Part shown: in pieces, positions 54,971 through 64,000 of the stretch
Layout of the letters: every line of letters starts with the position of its first letter
Numbering within the stretch: the stretch's first letter is position 1
Assembly (NCBI GenBank): GCA_010093515.1
Contig: MU001676.1
Location: forward strand, 225,621-289,620
Source: Lineolata rhizophorae
Lineage: Eukaryota > Ascomycota > Dothideomycetes > Lineolatales > Lineolataceae
DNA: 64,000 bases
Reading direction: 5' to 3'
Made by a program: the position numbers and the translations under genes
Notes under the pieces: generated by a model
The model's database searches: none
Seen by the model: the letters and a program-made list of their open reading frames with translations, nothing else
Told to the model about the DNA's origin: nothing

Positions 54971-57900
54971 CGTAGAGAAATTTGAAAATATGCTAGATCA
55001 AATTCGGACTTGGGCACAAGAGTGACTTATTTGATGGATTCAACAATGAGCTGGGAGACTGATGTGGTCGATCGCAGACTGCCTAGATCTTTTAAGTTCG
55101 AAGGTTGTTCTCGAGCTCTGGTTGAAGTTGTGCTTGTGGCTTCGTGGTTCGCATCCAGTATCCGAATGATTGTATTCACATTTCGTCATCGGGAAGGAAA
55201 GCGTAATTGAGATGCGGGGCTCGTGCTCTATTCTGCCGAGTGGCGACTGCACTCAGTGAACTTCTCTTCAAAGCCACTCCTTTTACATCTAAGCATTATG
55301 CTGCCATTTCTTTTTCTTTTCTTTGTCTTTTCTTTTTATTTTGGACACATTACGCGGAGCAGCTATCTCATATTTCCCTTTGAGGTTAGATGCAACACAC
55401 GTGATGCACAGGGCGTTGCCAGCTTGGGCCACCAGCACAGCCGATTTAATTCGCACGTAAGGATAAACGATGCTTGGTGATTGATACCTCAGTCACCCAG
55501 TTAGGAAGACGGAAGACGGAAGACGGGCAAGCTATCTTCGAGAGTGAGAGCAGTTCTTGTTGGTCATCCAGTCTCATCTAGAACTTCGAATTCCTGAGCG
55601 GTCACTGCGCACTTGAGTCGATGCGGTCAGCGCGGCCAGACCAGCAAGTGGCCTAAGCGACGAAGGATTTCCCCTGCAGCAAACTTCCCGCGTGGGGACG
55701 GGAACATTCCTGGCCAGTCCCGCACACGCACGTTGGAAACAAAACCCAACGCATTCCGCGGTAGTAAAGATTCCGTCTCGAAGGTCTGATGCCGATCATT
55801 TCCAACGTTCACCTGTAACTTATTCTTTCGATGAGCCGAAGGAGGCCTCTGACGCTCCGACATCGTCGATCGCTGGGAGAATATAGCCGCGGAAAACGCC
55901 TTGAATCTCGCGTCTCAGGGCACCAATGCGGTTTAGGTCAACTGGACGGTTGGCCCTTGCTCGACTCGAGCGATGCCTTGGCCGGAGGCGGAAGATTTGG
56001 CTGCAACACTTTGAATCGGCCCACTGCAGTGGTACCACGACTGCACGACAGCGTCCAAACTTCGAACGCACAGCCGACACTCCTTGGCATCCTAACTAGG
56101 TACATACCACAAGTTCGCCCATGCTCCACTCACCACTGCCCGGGACCGACCTGTCAGTCTCAACGGGGCAACTCTACACCTCCCTTTTCCCATTCGTTAG
56201 TGTTAGCCGATGGCGAGCAGCTCACCATGCCGAGCCTTGGGGGCGCCACGACGTCGTCGCCGCTTCGCGCTCTTCACTCGCTCACTTCGCTTGGGATTGC
56301 GCCTAGAAAGCAAATTTTACCTCTGTAGCTTGGCCGACCCGCCAACCTGTGCAGAGGCCCCAAGGCAAACTCAAGACCTCTTTATCCCGCGCGTCTTTGT
56401 CTGAGATGATTAGTGTCCCGCGCGGGAGCAGTTAATGCAATGAAGAGGTAAACCATCCGTCAAAGTCTGGGTCGAGCTGGGCGGTGGCTAGCCATCACGA
56501 CGGAGGATCCTTAGGGCCCTGAGGAAGCCTGGGCGACTCGCGAGCGCTGCTGGAAGGAATGGTCGGGTTTCGGCGGCTTTGCCTCAGGGTACTACTGCTT
56601 GGAATCCATCCATCTGCTTTTCGCTGATGTCATTAGGCCCAAGGCCCGCGCTGACCCCGTCCAGCTTCGGACGAAACGGCGTCGCGCGGAAGATCCGTAA
56701 GGCAGGAGCGTGCAAGAGGTCGTGTCGGGTCAGGCGCTCGTGAAAGGCGACTCGAAGACGAACCGGGTCGTGCCGGCAACGACTACATACCTGCCACGCG
56801 AGCCGACCGAGCACGCACTTGGGCGGAGCGAGACGGGCCTGCGCGGCTTGTGGCGTTTTACCGCCTTTTCTTGCTTCTGGTCGCCGCCGCTGTGGCGGGC
56901 AAAACTGGATTTTTTGGAATCTTGGATGAGGGCGCAGAGGCCGCAGGGCGAGCGCTTGTCGCGTTTCGGGAGGCGCAGCGGTATGTAGGTACATGTGGCC
57001 CGTGGATCCCGTGGACATGTACATCCTACTCCGTACTAAGGCAGGGAGAAGGAGGAGCTAGGAATGTGTGTACGCAATCGGGTCGGAAAAGCAAAGCTCT
57101 GGCGGCCCTGGGCTGAGTGGAGAGCCGGTGGGCCTTTGCGGTTGGGTGCCCGGGGATTGATTCTAGAAGCGCTGGGACAATCAATGCAGGGCGCATGCGC
57201 CGGGATAAAGCTGTGCTTGGCTCTCCTATTTGCCGGACAGGTTTCCTTTCTAGAAAAATAGGAGACGCTGTTGGGGTTTCCACCCCCGCAAAAACGACGG
57301 CCCCCCTGAGATTTGTGTGAATGTTCAGTGAAAGCTCAGAACAGTTTGCCGCGAGTGGCGCTGGTGGCTGGCTGCAGGGACGATCTTGTTTGGCCACCAC
57401 TATGTACCTGGCTAGCTCATTCCGATTCCAGATGGCAGCGGCGGGATTCGGGAGTGAGGCTGAGCAGTGAAGGACGCGACTATGAGGGCTAAGAGGGAAG
57501 GGCGATGTCTCGGGCCACAAATGATGGTGCTCTGCACCAAGAAATACCCAAGAGTCTACGGAGTACTCCGTATGTACCTAGGTAATCCGTACTACCGCTC
57601 GCAGCTAGCCAGGAGACGCTTTGCAATTGTCACGGCGCATGCTTCCAGCCACTAGGTCGGCCGCTTTCGTCGCGACATTGCCAATGCTTGCGGCAGTTTC
57701 AGCGCTTAAATGAAAAGCTTCTTTGACTCTCGCTCTTTAGACAAGGCGTGCGAAGCAGCTTTGAAACTCCTCGTTGGTCGGAAGGCTCTCTTCTGGCTGA
57801 GGCATACTTCGGTCAACTTGGCCCGCAACTTGGCGCGGCCTACGGGGCGATCGCTCATTCGAGGGACAAGGAGGCCAAGGAGCTACGGTGGTGAGCGCAA

Positions 57901-59274
57901 AGCGGCGGGCCGCAGTCGGCAGGAGGGGAAGTCGACGCGGCGGCCGCCCGCTGCCGAGGAGCGACAAGCCCGGTCACCCATGATCCATTTGCGTGCGAAG
58001 ATTCATGCGTAGTAGGTCCGCCAGGGCGGGAAAGGCATGGTTGTTTATATAGCGCGCGATTAGAGGTACCCAGGCGGCGGGGCGTAAATGCACTTCATCT
58101 ATATGCAGGGCGTGTTCTTTCACTTGCAAGGCCAGGCATCGGAACGGGGGCCAAGAGGGCAAAAGTTGCTTCGGGGTGTTTTAGGTGGCCGGGCTCTTCG
58201 CAGAGCGATGGCCGTGGCTCGCTACGGCGGGCGTTGTCGATGGAGCTAGCAGGGGAGAGCCAGTCGCGGGGGCCAAGACGCGCCCTGAGTGGTCCGCTAT
58301 AGGGCCGCGGGCGGGCCATTGAGGCAGTGCAAAAGCTTGGCGTTCGCCCAGAAAGCCCCCGGTCCTTCCCCGAGGCGACGCTGTCGTCCTCAACAAGGGA
58401 AGCGTCCGGCCTCTCTTTCTTCTCGTTCTCTCTCCGAGACCAAAAGATCAAAGCTGCTGCTCCGCCGCCGCCCACCCTTTCTCCCCGCTAATTGCAATTC
58501 TTCTTCTTGTATGTAGCATTGTTCCCTTCGCGCGCGTTCCTTCGACTCCCGTTTGTTCTCTTCGAGCCATTGACCGTCGCCGTCGCTGCAGCTAGCCCGC
58601 CAGCAGTCTGCCATCCCGTGTTGCCGCTAAGCCTCAGTCGTACCGCGCGCGTCCTTGCTCTAGAATTGTCAACTGTTGCGGCGCCTGTAGCACAGCCCTT
58701 CGTTCCGCCCTTCCGCCCTTCCTTCCCGGCACTATCGCCCGGACCACGGAGAGAGCTGGCCTCTCCGGTGTGTGAGCCTATGTTCGCCATCCCCTCGTAG
58801 AAGGTACGTCCTGTGGCCTTCCTTTCACTCCTATTCGCCGTTCGTGTCTTGCATGCGATCCGACGTTGCCTGCTGCAGAGTATTACCTTGCCGTGGCACC
58901 TTCGTTATTGATTTCTCTTGCTCTGGGCAATTTGTTCGCAAACTGAGGCTCAGCCGAGCTTACTGCGGCCCCTTTTGCGACCTTGTTTGACTGCGCCGTA
59001 CGCAATCGCGGCTTGCTGCCCCATGCGGTTGGGTTTCAGATGGTTGATTCTTTGCTAACAAATCAGAAGCTGTCGATGCGCAACCAACCAGCTCCGAAAC
59101 CTTGCCGTCATACGAAAAGCTAGCGGCGAGTCCATGGTCAATCCTACGGGCACAGCTTGGTAGCTCAGCCGCGGCGCTTTTCTCGTAAGCTCGAGGCGTC
59201 TCGCTGCGCCGTCGTCTCGGCTTCCTGCTCCTCTCACCGGTGAGAATCCGACAACCGGAGGGTAGAAGCCCGCC
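54971..59274. other. 4.3-kb intergenic region and PMC1 leader
   Basis: The left part should contain the cyanamide hydratase promoter. From about 55,500 to 58,400 I find no supported gene; frames such as 55820-56080 (minus, 86 codons) are unrecognised. From about 58,400 on, pyrimidine-rich stretches mark the PMC1 promoter and 5' leader. Confidence 0.45.
58804..59066 (+). promoter_or_regulatory. probable 5' UTR intron of PMC1
   Basis: GAAG|GTACGTC at 58804 is a good donor. TTTGCTAACAAATCAG, ending at 59066, is a branch-point and acceptor pair (CTAAC box 8 bases before CAG). TTTCAG ending at 59039 is an alternative acceptor. The intron would lie wholly in the leader of the downstream calcium pump gene, about 200 bases before its ATG. 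Inferred from signals only. Confidence 0.35.
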
Positions 59275-62200
59275 ATGGACGGCAACAATGGTGGCCTCAG
59301 GCCGGAGGAGCAACGAAAGTCGCCTTCTCCCAGCCCTGCGCGAAGACAGCGTGCACCAACCATTACAATCGACACCTCGGCTGTGAATGCCGGCCAGGAA
59401 ATGGGTGGTGAATCGGTCGCATTGGACACATTGCCTGACAACGGCAATACCGCCTCGCCGAGTGAAGCGTTCCCCGCGGGCGCCGAATCACAACCGCAAA
59501 CCGCGCAGTCAGCCCCGCAACAGCTGCGCGGCGCCAATTCGTTCGATAGTAGGGACAGCAGGCCGACCTCGCCCCACAACGTGTCGTCGCCCACCTCTGG
59601 CCGCGTTCATGACCCTCAGAACTTCCTCTCGGTGCCCGGATCCCGATCAAGAGGCAACTCATTAGATTCTGTTACCGAAACTGGACAGTCGTCCGCGTCA
59701 ACAACCGGCGAGACCTATGTCAACCCGGCAACGCCAAAGATGGACACAAATACAAGCGCCAACAACGAAATTCTTAAAGACGAGGACGCGTTAAGGCCTG
59801 ATCCGGGGACGGAGGATGATTTCGCGGTCGAAGATAATAAGTTCGCTTTTTCTCCGGGGCAGCTGTCAAAACTTTATAATCCTAAGAGCTTTGGTGCTTT
59901 TCATGCACTAGGAGGCTTGGTTGGGTTGGAAAGGGGCTTACGGACCAATCGGAAAACGGGCTTAAGTATTGACGAGCAGTATTTGGATGGTCGGATAGAG
60001 TTTGAGGATGCTGTGCACCCACAGTCGCCATCGAGTACTCCAGAGAAAGACTTGGACAAGGGCGTTGCGGTAACGGAGACGACAATAGGGAGCAGCCAGC
60101 ACTCACACGGTGGGGCTTCGTTTGCCGACCGGCGAAGGATTTTTAAGGAGAACAGATTGCCGGAGCGAAAAGCGAAGAGTATATGGCAGTTGGCATGGAT
60201 GGCATATAACGACAAAGTCTTAATTCTTTTGACTTGTGCAGCCATCATATCACTTGCACTGGGCCTTTACCAGAGCTTCGGGCAGTCGCAGGAGGATGGT
60301 GACGCTAAGGTTGAATGGGTTGAGGGTGTGGCCATCATGGTGGCTGTCATCATTGTGGTGGTTGTGGGCGCGGCGAACGACTGGCAGAAGGAACGGCAGT
60401 TTGTCAAACTCAACAGGAAAAAGGAGGACCGCAACGTCAAGGTGATTCGGTCAGGGACAACGCGTGAAATCTCGGTGCACGACGTCCTTGTCGGAGACGT
60501 CATGTTGCTGGAACCCGGTGACATGGTTCCGGTTGATGGCATCTTCATTGAAGGCCACAACGTCAAGTGCGACGAGTCTTCGGCTACGGGCGAATCTGAC
60601 CTGCTCAAGAAGAATCCTGCAGATGAGGTCTTCCGGGCTATGGAAGCGGGCGAAAGCCTCAAGAAGTTGGATCCGTTCATCCTCTCGGGCGCAAAGGTTT
60701 CCGAAGGTGTGGGGTCTTTCCTCGTCACCGCTGTTGGCGTCCACTCGAGCTATGGCAAGACTATGATGTCTCTGAGGGAAGACAACGAAGTGACTCCCCT
60801 GCAGTCGAAGCTCAATACTTTGGCCGAGTACATTGCCAAGCTGGGTGGTGCTTCCGCGCTCTTACTCTTCGTGGTTCTGTTCATTGAGTTCTTGGCTGAT
60901 CTGCGTCATAGCGACGCGTCACCGGAAGAGAAGGGTCAGAATTTCTTGAACATCCTGATCGTTGCCATTACAGTCGTAGTCGTGGCTGTGCCTGAGGGTT
61001 TGCCTTTGGCCGTCACTCTTGCACTGGCGTTTGCTACAACGAGGATGCTCAAGGACAACAACCTCGTCCGCCTGCTTCGCTCATGCGAGACGATGGGCAA
61101 TGCAACCACGGTTTGCTCTGACAAGACGGGGACTCTCACTCAGAACAAGATGACGGTCGTCGCTGGAACGCTCGGCACATTCTCCCGTTTCGGTGACCGC
61201 AAGGGAGATACAAGGGAAGTTAACGACGACGAACCTGACAGCCCTAGCAAAGGGAAGCAGAACGCTTCTAGTCCAACTGTCAGCGATGATGTGTCTCCGA
61301 GCGAGTTTGCGTCGACTCTCAGCGATGACACCAAGCGGACGTTGAAGGATTCGATCGTGATCAACTCGACCGCCTTCGAGGGCGAGGATGACGGGGTCAT
61401 GAGCTTCATTGGTTCAAAGACTGAGACTGCTCTCCTCCATTTTGCGCGCGATTTCCTCGGAATGGATGATGTCAACCTCGAGCGTGCGAATGCAGACATT
61501 GTTCAGATGATTCCCTTCGACTCTGGCCGGAAGTGCATGGGCGTGGTTATCAAGATGCCGGACGGCCGCTACAGGCTGTATATCAAGGGTGCGTCGGAAA
61601 TATTGCTCGCTAAGTGCGACCGCATCATTTCGGACGCTACCAAACAGCTCGAAGAAATGCCCCTGGACGCCGAAGTCCGCGACTCTCTTAATGGTATCAT
61701 CTCCGCGTATGCGAGGCGCTCTCTCCGCACGATTGCTTTCTTGTACCGCGACTTTGAGCAGTGGCCGCCAAAGGGTATCCGCACTCTCGAGGACGATCGC
61801 ACCCAGGCCGTCTTTGAGGACCTGTTCATGAATATGGTCTTCCTTGGTGTCGTCGGCATTCAGGACCCGCTCCGCGAGGGCGTGCGTAAGGCTGTCAAGG
61901 ACTGCCAGACCGCTGGCGTCTTCGTTCGCATGGTTACCGGGGACAATGTCTTAACTGCGAAAGCCATCGCGGAAGATTGCGGTATCCTCGTGCCCGGTGG
62001 CGTGGTCATGGAGGGTCCAGTGTTCAGGAGGCTCACCGTGAGGCAAATGGATTCCACGATTCCGAAACTCTGCGTTCTTGCCAGGTCTAGCCCCGAAGAC
62101 AAGAGGGTTTTGGTCAAGAGGCTGAAAGAACTCGGCGAGACTGTTGCGGTCACGGGTGATGGTACCAACGATGCGCCGGCACTGAAAACCGCGGACGTGG

Positions 62201-63636
62201 GGTTCAGTATGGGTATTGCTGGAACGGAAGTCGCCAAGGAAGCCTCGGCTATTATTCTCATGGATGACAACTTCTCGTCGATTGTGAAGGCGCTGCTTTG
62301 GGGCCGCGCCGTCAATGATGCCGTCAAGAAGTTCCTACAGTTCCAGCTTACGGTTAACGTCACGGCTGTCATGCTCACCTTCGTCTCGGCCGTCGCTAGC
62401 TCGGACCAGTCATCTGTACTTACTGCTGTGCAACTTCTCTGGGTCAACCTGATCATGGATACGTTCGCAGCGCTTGCACTTGCGACTGACCCTCCAACTT
62501 GGAGCCTCTTGGATCGCAAGCCTGATCCGAAGTCGGCGCCTTTAATTACTTTGAGGATGTGGAAGATGATCATCGGCCAGTCGATCTACCAGCTTGTCGT
62601 TACCTTCATCCTGCATTTCGCTGGAGAGAGCATTCTCTCCTACGAAAGTCCTGAGGAGCAAGAGAAAATGTCGACTCTGGTTTTCAACACGTTCGTCTGG
62701 ATGCAGATATTCAACCAGGTCAACAATCGCCGGCTAGATAACCATTTCAACATCTTTGAGGGCATCCAGCACAACTACTTCTTCATTGTCATTAATTGCA
62801 TCATGGTCGCAGGGCAGATAATGATCGTCTTCGTTGGTGGCGCTGCGTTCAAGGTTGAACGGCTGAACGGCGCGCAATGGGGCTATTCGATCGTCCTTGG
62901 TGCTATCTCCCTCCCCGTTGGCGTCATCATCCGCTTGATTCCCGACGATTTGATCCGCAGATGCATTCCCGACTTCCTCCGACGCCGCGCGCCTCCCGCC
63001 TTGACCATCTCCGACGAGGAGTCGCACTACCAGTGGCCGCAGGAGCTCACCGAGGTCCGCGAAGAGCTTGCCTTCATCAAAAAGATCCGCGGCGGCCGCC
63101 TCCAGTCGCTCAAGTTCCGCCTCCAACACCCCGAAACGCTCATCCCGCGATCCCGCTCTGGCTCGCGCGTCGGCGCGTCGGAACAGTCGCTGCCGCGCAC
63201 GCCCACGGGAGAGCGCTCCGACAACGAGTCTGCATCGCCGGCGCCGCCGACACCCGAGTCGCGTAGCCGGCGCCGCGGCCGGTCGCGCTCGAACTCGGCG
63301 TTTGGCCCGGCCATGGCGGCGGCGGGCATCGTGGCGGGGTCCATCGCAGGATGGTCGCCCATCGAGCGGCGCGACGGCGACAATGACTCGCTCAAATTTG
63401 CACGTGAGTATCCGAACCGGTCTGAAATCGACCACCTGGCGGGCGTGGAGACACACCCGGCAACAAAGCCGACAGACCCGGTCATCGTGGAAGAGGACAC
63501 CCTGCAGGCCGGTGTCCCGCCCAGTCAACGCAAAGAGACGACGCCAGATTTCGGGGTGGGGCCTTTCAAGGGCGACCCGAAGCTCGACCAAGATTCGGCG
63601 GCTAGCAAGAAGAAAGATGACGATATGGCACCGTGA
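59275..63636 (+). CDS. PMC1: PMCA-type calcium-transporting ATPase
   Basis: A single open frame of 1453 residues. The N-terminal ~290 residues are polar and low-complexity, as in fungal vacuolar PMCA-type pumps. P-type hallmarks follow: CDESSATGESD (TGES at 438-441, actuator domain), PEGLPLAVTLALAFAT in the calcium-binding helix, SDKTGTLTQNK with the phosphorylated Asp616, and VAVTGDGTNDAPAL in the hinge. C-terminal helices contain QLLWVNLIMDTFAALALATD. The pump moves cytosolic calcium into the vacuole or out of the cell; yeast PMC1 and the Neurospora nca-2/nca-3 genes are the relevant relatives. The C-terminal tail (about 1240-1453) is Arg/Ser-rich then acidic and could be regulatory. Fungal PMC1 expression is typically induced by calcineurin-Crz1; I did not confirm Crz1 sites here. 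No introns interrupt the coding region. Confidence 0.96.
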   Translation: MDGNNGGLRPEEQRKSPSPSPARRQRAPTITIDTSAVNAGQEMGGESVALDTLPDNGNTASPSEAFPAGAESQPQTAQSAPQQLRGANSFDSRDSRPTSPHNVSSPTSGRVHDPQNFLSVPGSRSRGNSLDSVTETGQSSASTTGETYVNPATPKMDTNTSANNEILKDEDALRPDPGTEDDFAVEDNKFAFSPGQLSKLYNPKSFGAFHALGGLVGLERGLRTNRKTGLSIDEQYLDGRIEFEDAVHPQSPSSTPEKDLDKGVAVTETTIGSSQHSHGGASFADRRRIFKENRLPERKAKSIWQLAWMAYNDKVLILLTCAAIISLALGLYQSFGQSQEDGDAKVEWVEGVAIMVAVIIVVVVGAANDWQKERQFVKLNRKKEDRNVKVIRSGTTREISVHDVLVGDVMLLEPGDMVPVDGIFIEGHNVKCDESSATGESDLLKKNPADEVFRAMEAGESLKKLDPFILSGAKVSEGVGSFLVTAVGVHSSYGKTMMSLREDNEVTPLQSKLNTLAEYIAKLGGASALLLFVVLFIEFLADLRHSDASPEEKGQNFLNILIVAITVVVVAVPEGLPLAVTLALAFATTRMLKDNNLVRLLRSCETMGNATTVCSDKTGTLTQNKMTVVAGTLGTFSRFGDRKGDTREVNDDEPDSPSKGKQNASSPTVSDDVSPSEFASTLSDDTKRTLKDSIVINSTAFEGEDDGVMSFIGSKTETALLHFARDFLGMDDVNLERANADIVQMIPFDSGRKCMGVVIKMPDGRYRLYIKGASEILLAKCDRIISDATKQLEEMPLDAEVRDSLNGIISAYARRSLRTIAFLYRDFEQWPPKGIRTLEDDRTQAVFEDLFMNMVFLGVVGIQDPLREGVRKAVKDCQTAGVFVRMVTGDNVLTAKAIAEDCGILVPGGVVMEGPVFRRLTVRQMDSTIPKLCVLARSSPEDKRVLVKRLKELGETVAVTGDGTNDAPALKTADVGFSMGIAGTEVAKEASAIILMDDNFSSIVKALLWGRAVNDAVKKFLQFQLTVNVTAVMLTFVSAVASSDQSSVLTAVQLLWVNLIMDTFAALALATDPPTWSLLDRKPDPKSAPLITLRMWKMIIGQSIYQLVVTFILHFAGESILSYESPEEQEKMSTLVFNTFVWMQIFNQVNNRRLDNHFNIFEGIQHNYFFIVINCIMVAGQIMIVFVGGAAFKVERLNGAQWGYSIVLGAISLPVGVIIRLIPDDLIRRCIPDFLRRRAPPALTISDEESHYQWPQELTEVREELAFIKKIRGGRLQSLKFRLQHPETLIPRSRSGSRVGASEQSLPRTPTGERSDNESASPAPPTPESRSRRRGRSRSNSAFGPAMAAAGIVAGSIAGWSPIERRDGDNDSLKFAREYPNRSEIDHLAGVETHPATKPTDPVIVEEDTLQAGVPPSQRKETTPDFGVGPFKGDPKLDQDSAASKKKDDDMAP

Positions 63637-64000
63637 TAGAGAAGTTTGCGACGGGACGCCTCTGCAAAAGGGAGAAATTTTTGTCGACGGGGGCTTTGAG
63701 AGTCCCACGCCCAAAGCCGGATCCGGACTACTTTTCAAAATAAAAGGAGAGTCCTATCGCCACGATCGCTCTGGTTAGCTGTCCACCCTCAACGGCAATT
63801 TGGGGCTGGGCTGCTGGACCTACCTCCGTGACGAGCGTCTTGCAAAGACGATTTGCTACCCAGTCTGCCGTGAATGCAAGGCACCTAGCAAAGACGACGG
63901 ACCTGGCTGCCGTCAATATACCTTCATCGCTGTGGTAGGCCTGGGGCGTGAGACGTACTTGGGCCAGTTATCATCATTCAAGCAAGAAATCCGCACGGCG
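63637..64000. other. 3' flank of PMC1 at the window edge
   Basis: No gene is visible. ATAAAAGG near 63738 could serve either as an A-rich polyadenylation element of PMC1 or as an unrelated sequence. Confidence 0.4.

Noticed and set aside
58492-58800. 102-codon frame in the PMC1 leader as a possible upstream ORF
   Set aside because: It begins with TTG, not ATG, and has no initiation context, so it is unlikely to be translated.

Overview
The window is chromosomal DNA of a filamentous ascomycete (Pezizomycotina). Many genes carry short GT-AG introns, mostly 55-150 bp, and their coding DNA is GC-rich. AT-rich, gene-poor islands lie between them. An AA9 polysaccharide monooxygenase, a cyanamide hydratase, a DUF4188 protein and a divergent histone H4 variant of the kind I recall from Neurospora (hH4v) suggest a Sordariomycete or close relative. 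That placement is inference. I see no ribosomal RNA, tRNA or CRISPR.

Layout. Positions 1-183 are the 3' end of a pogo/Fot1-like transposase. About 1-6 kb is a gene-free island. It holds a promoter-like TATA sequence, two diverged ~140-bp repeats framed by splice-site-like ends, and a ~2.1-kb array of about 26 degenerate hairpin units. From 6.1 to 15.8 kb lie a HAL4/SAT4-like kinase, the ceramide-binding survival factor SVF1, a histone H4 variant split into eight small exons, and a DUF4188 membrane protein. From 16.7 to 23.9 kb the DNA is decayed: an SRPK-like kinase pseudogene, an AT-rich island, a small F-box gene and unrecognised fragments. From 23.9 to 27.7 kb are a PQ-loop membrane protein and a secreted AA9 LPMO with a long C-terminal extension. 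A 3.5-kb gap follows.

From 31.2 to 48.5 kb the window is dense and mostly housekeeping: TYW1 (wybutosine tRNA modification), a cytochrome P450, ATP25 (mitochondrial), NMD3 (60S export), NBP35 (cytosolic Fe-S assembly), YND1 (Golgi apyrase) and a class I glutamine amidotransferase-like protein. From 48.5 to 59.3 kb it is sparse, with a three-exon cyanamide hydratase and two weak candidates. The last 5 kb hold an intact 1453-residue PMC1-type calcium ATPase.

The genes do not form one pathway, and I see no biosynthetic cluster: the P450 has no synthase beside it. There are loose functional links. NBP35 builds Fe-S clusters, and TYW1 is an Fe-S radical-SAM enzyme. HAL4-type kinases and PMC1 both concern cation balance. 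The least ordinary material is the hairpin array with its intron-like repeats and the multi-exon H4 variant. Exon borders were worked out by hand from splice signals, reading frame and remembered family sequences; no alignment or database search was run.
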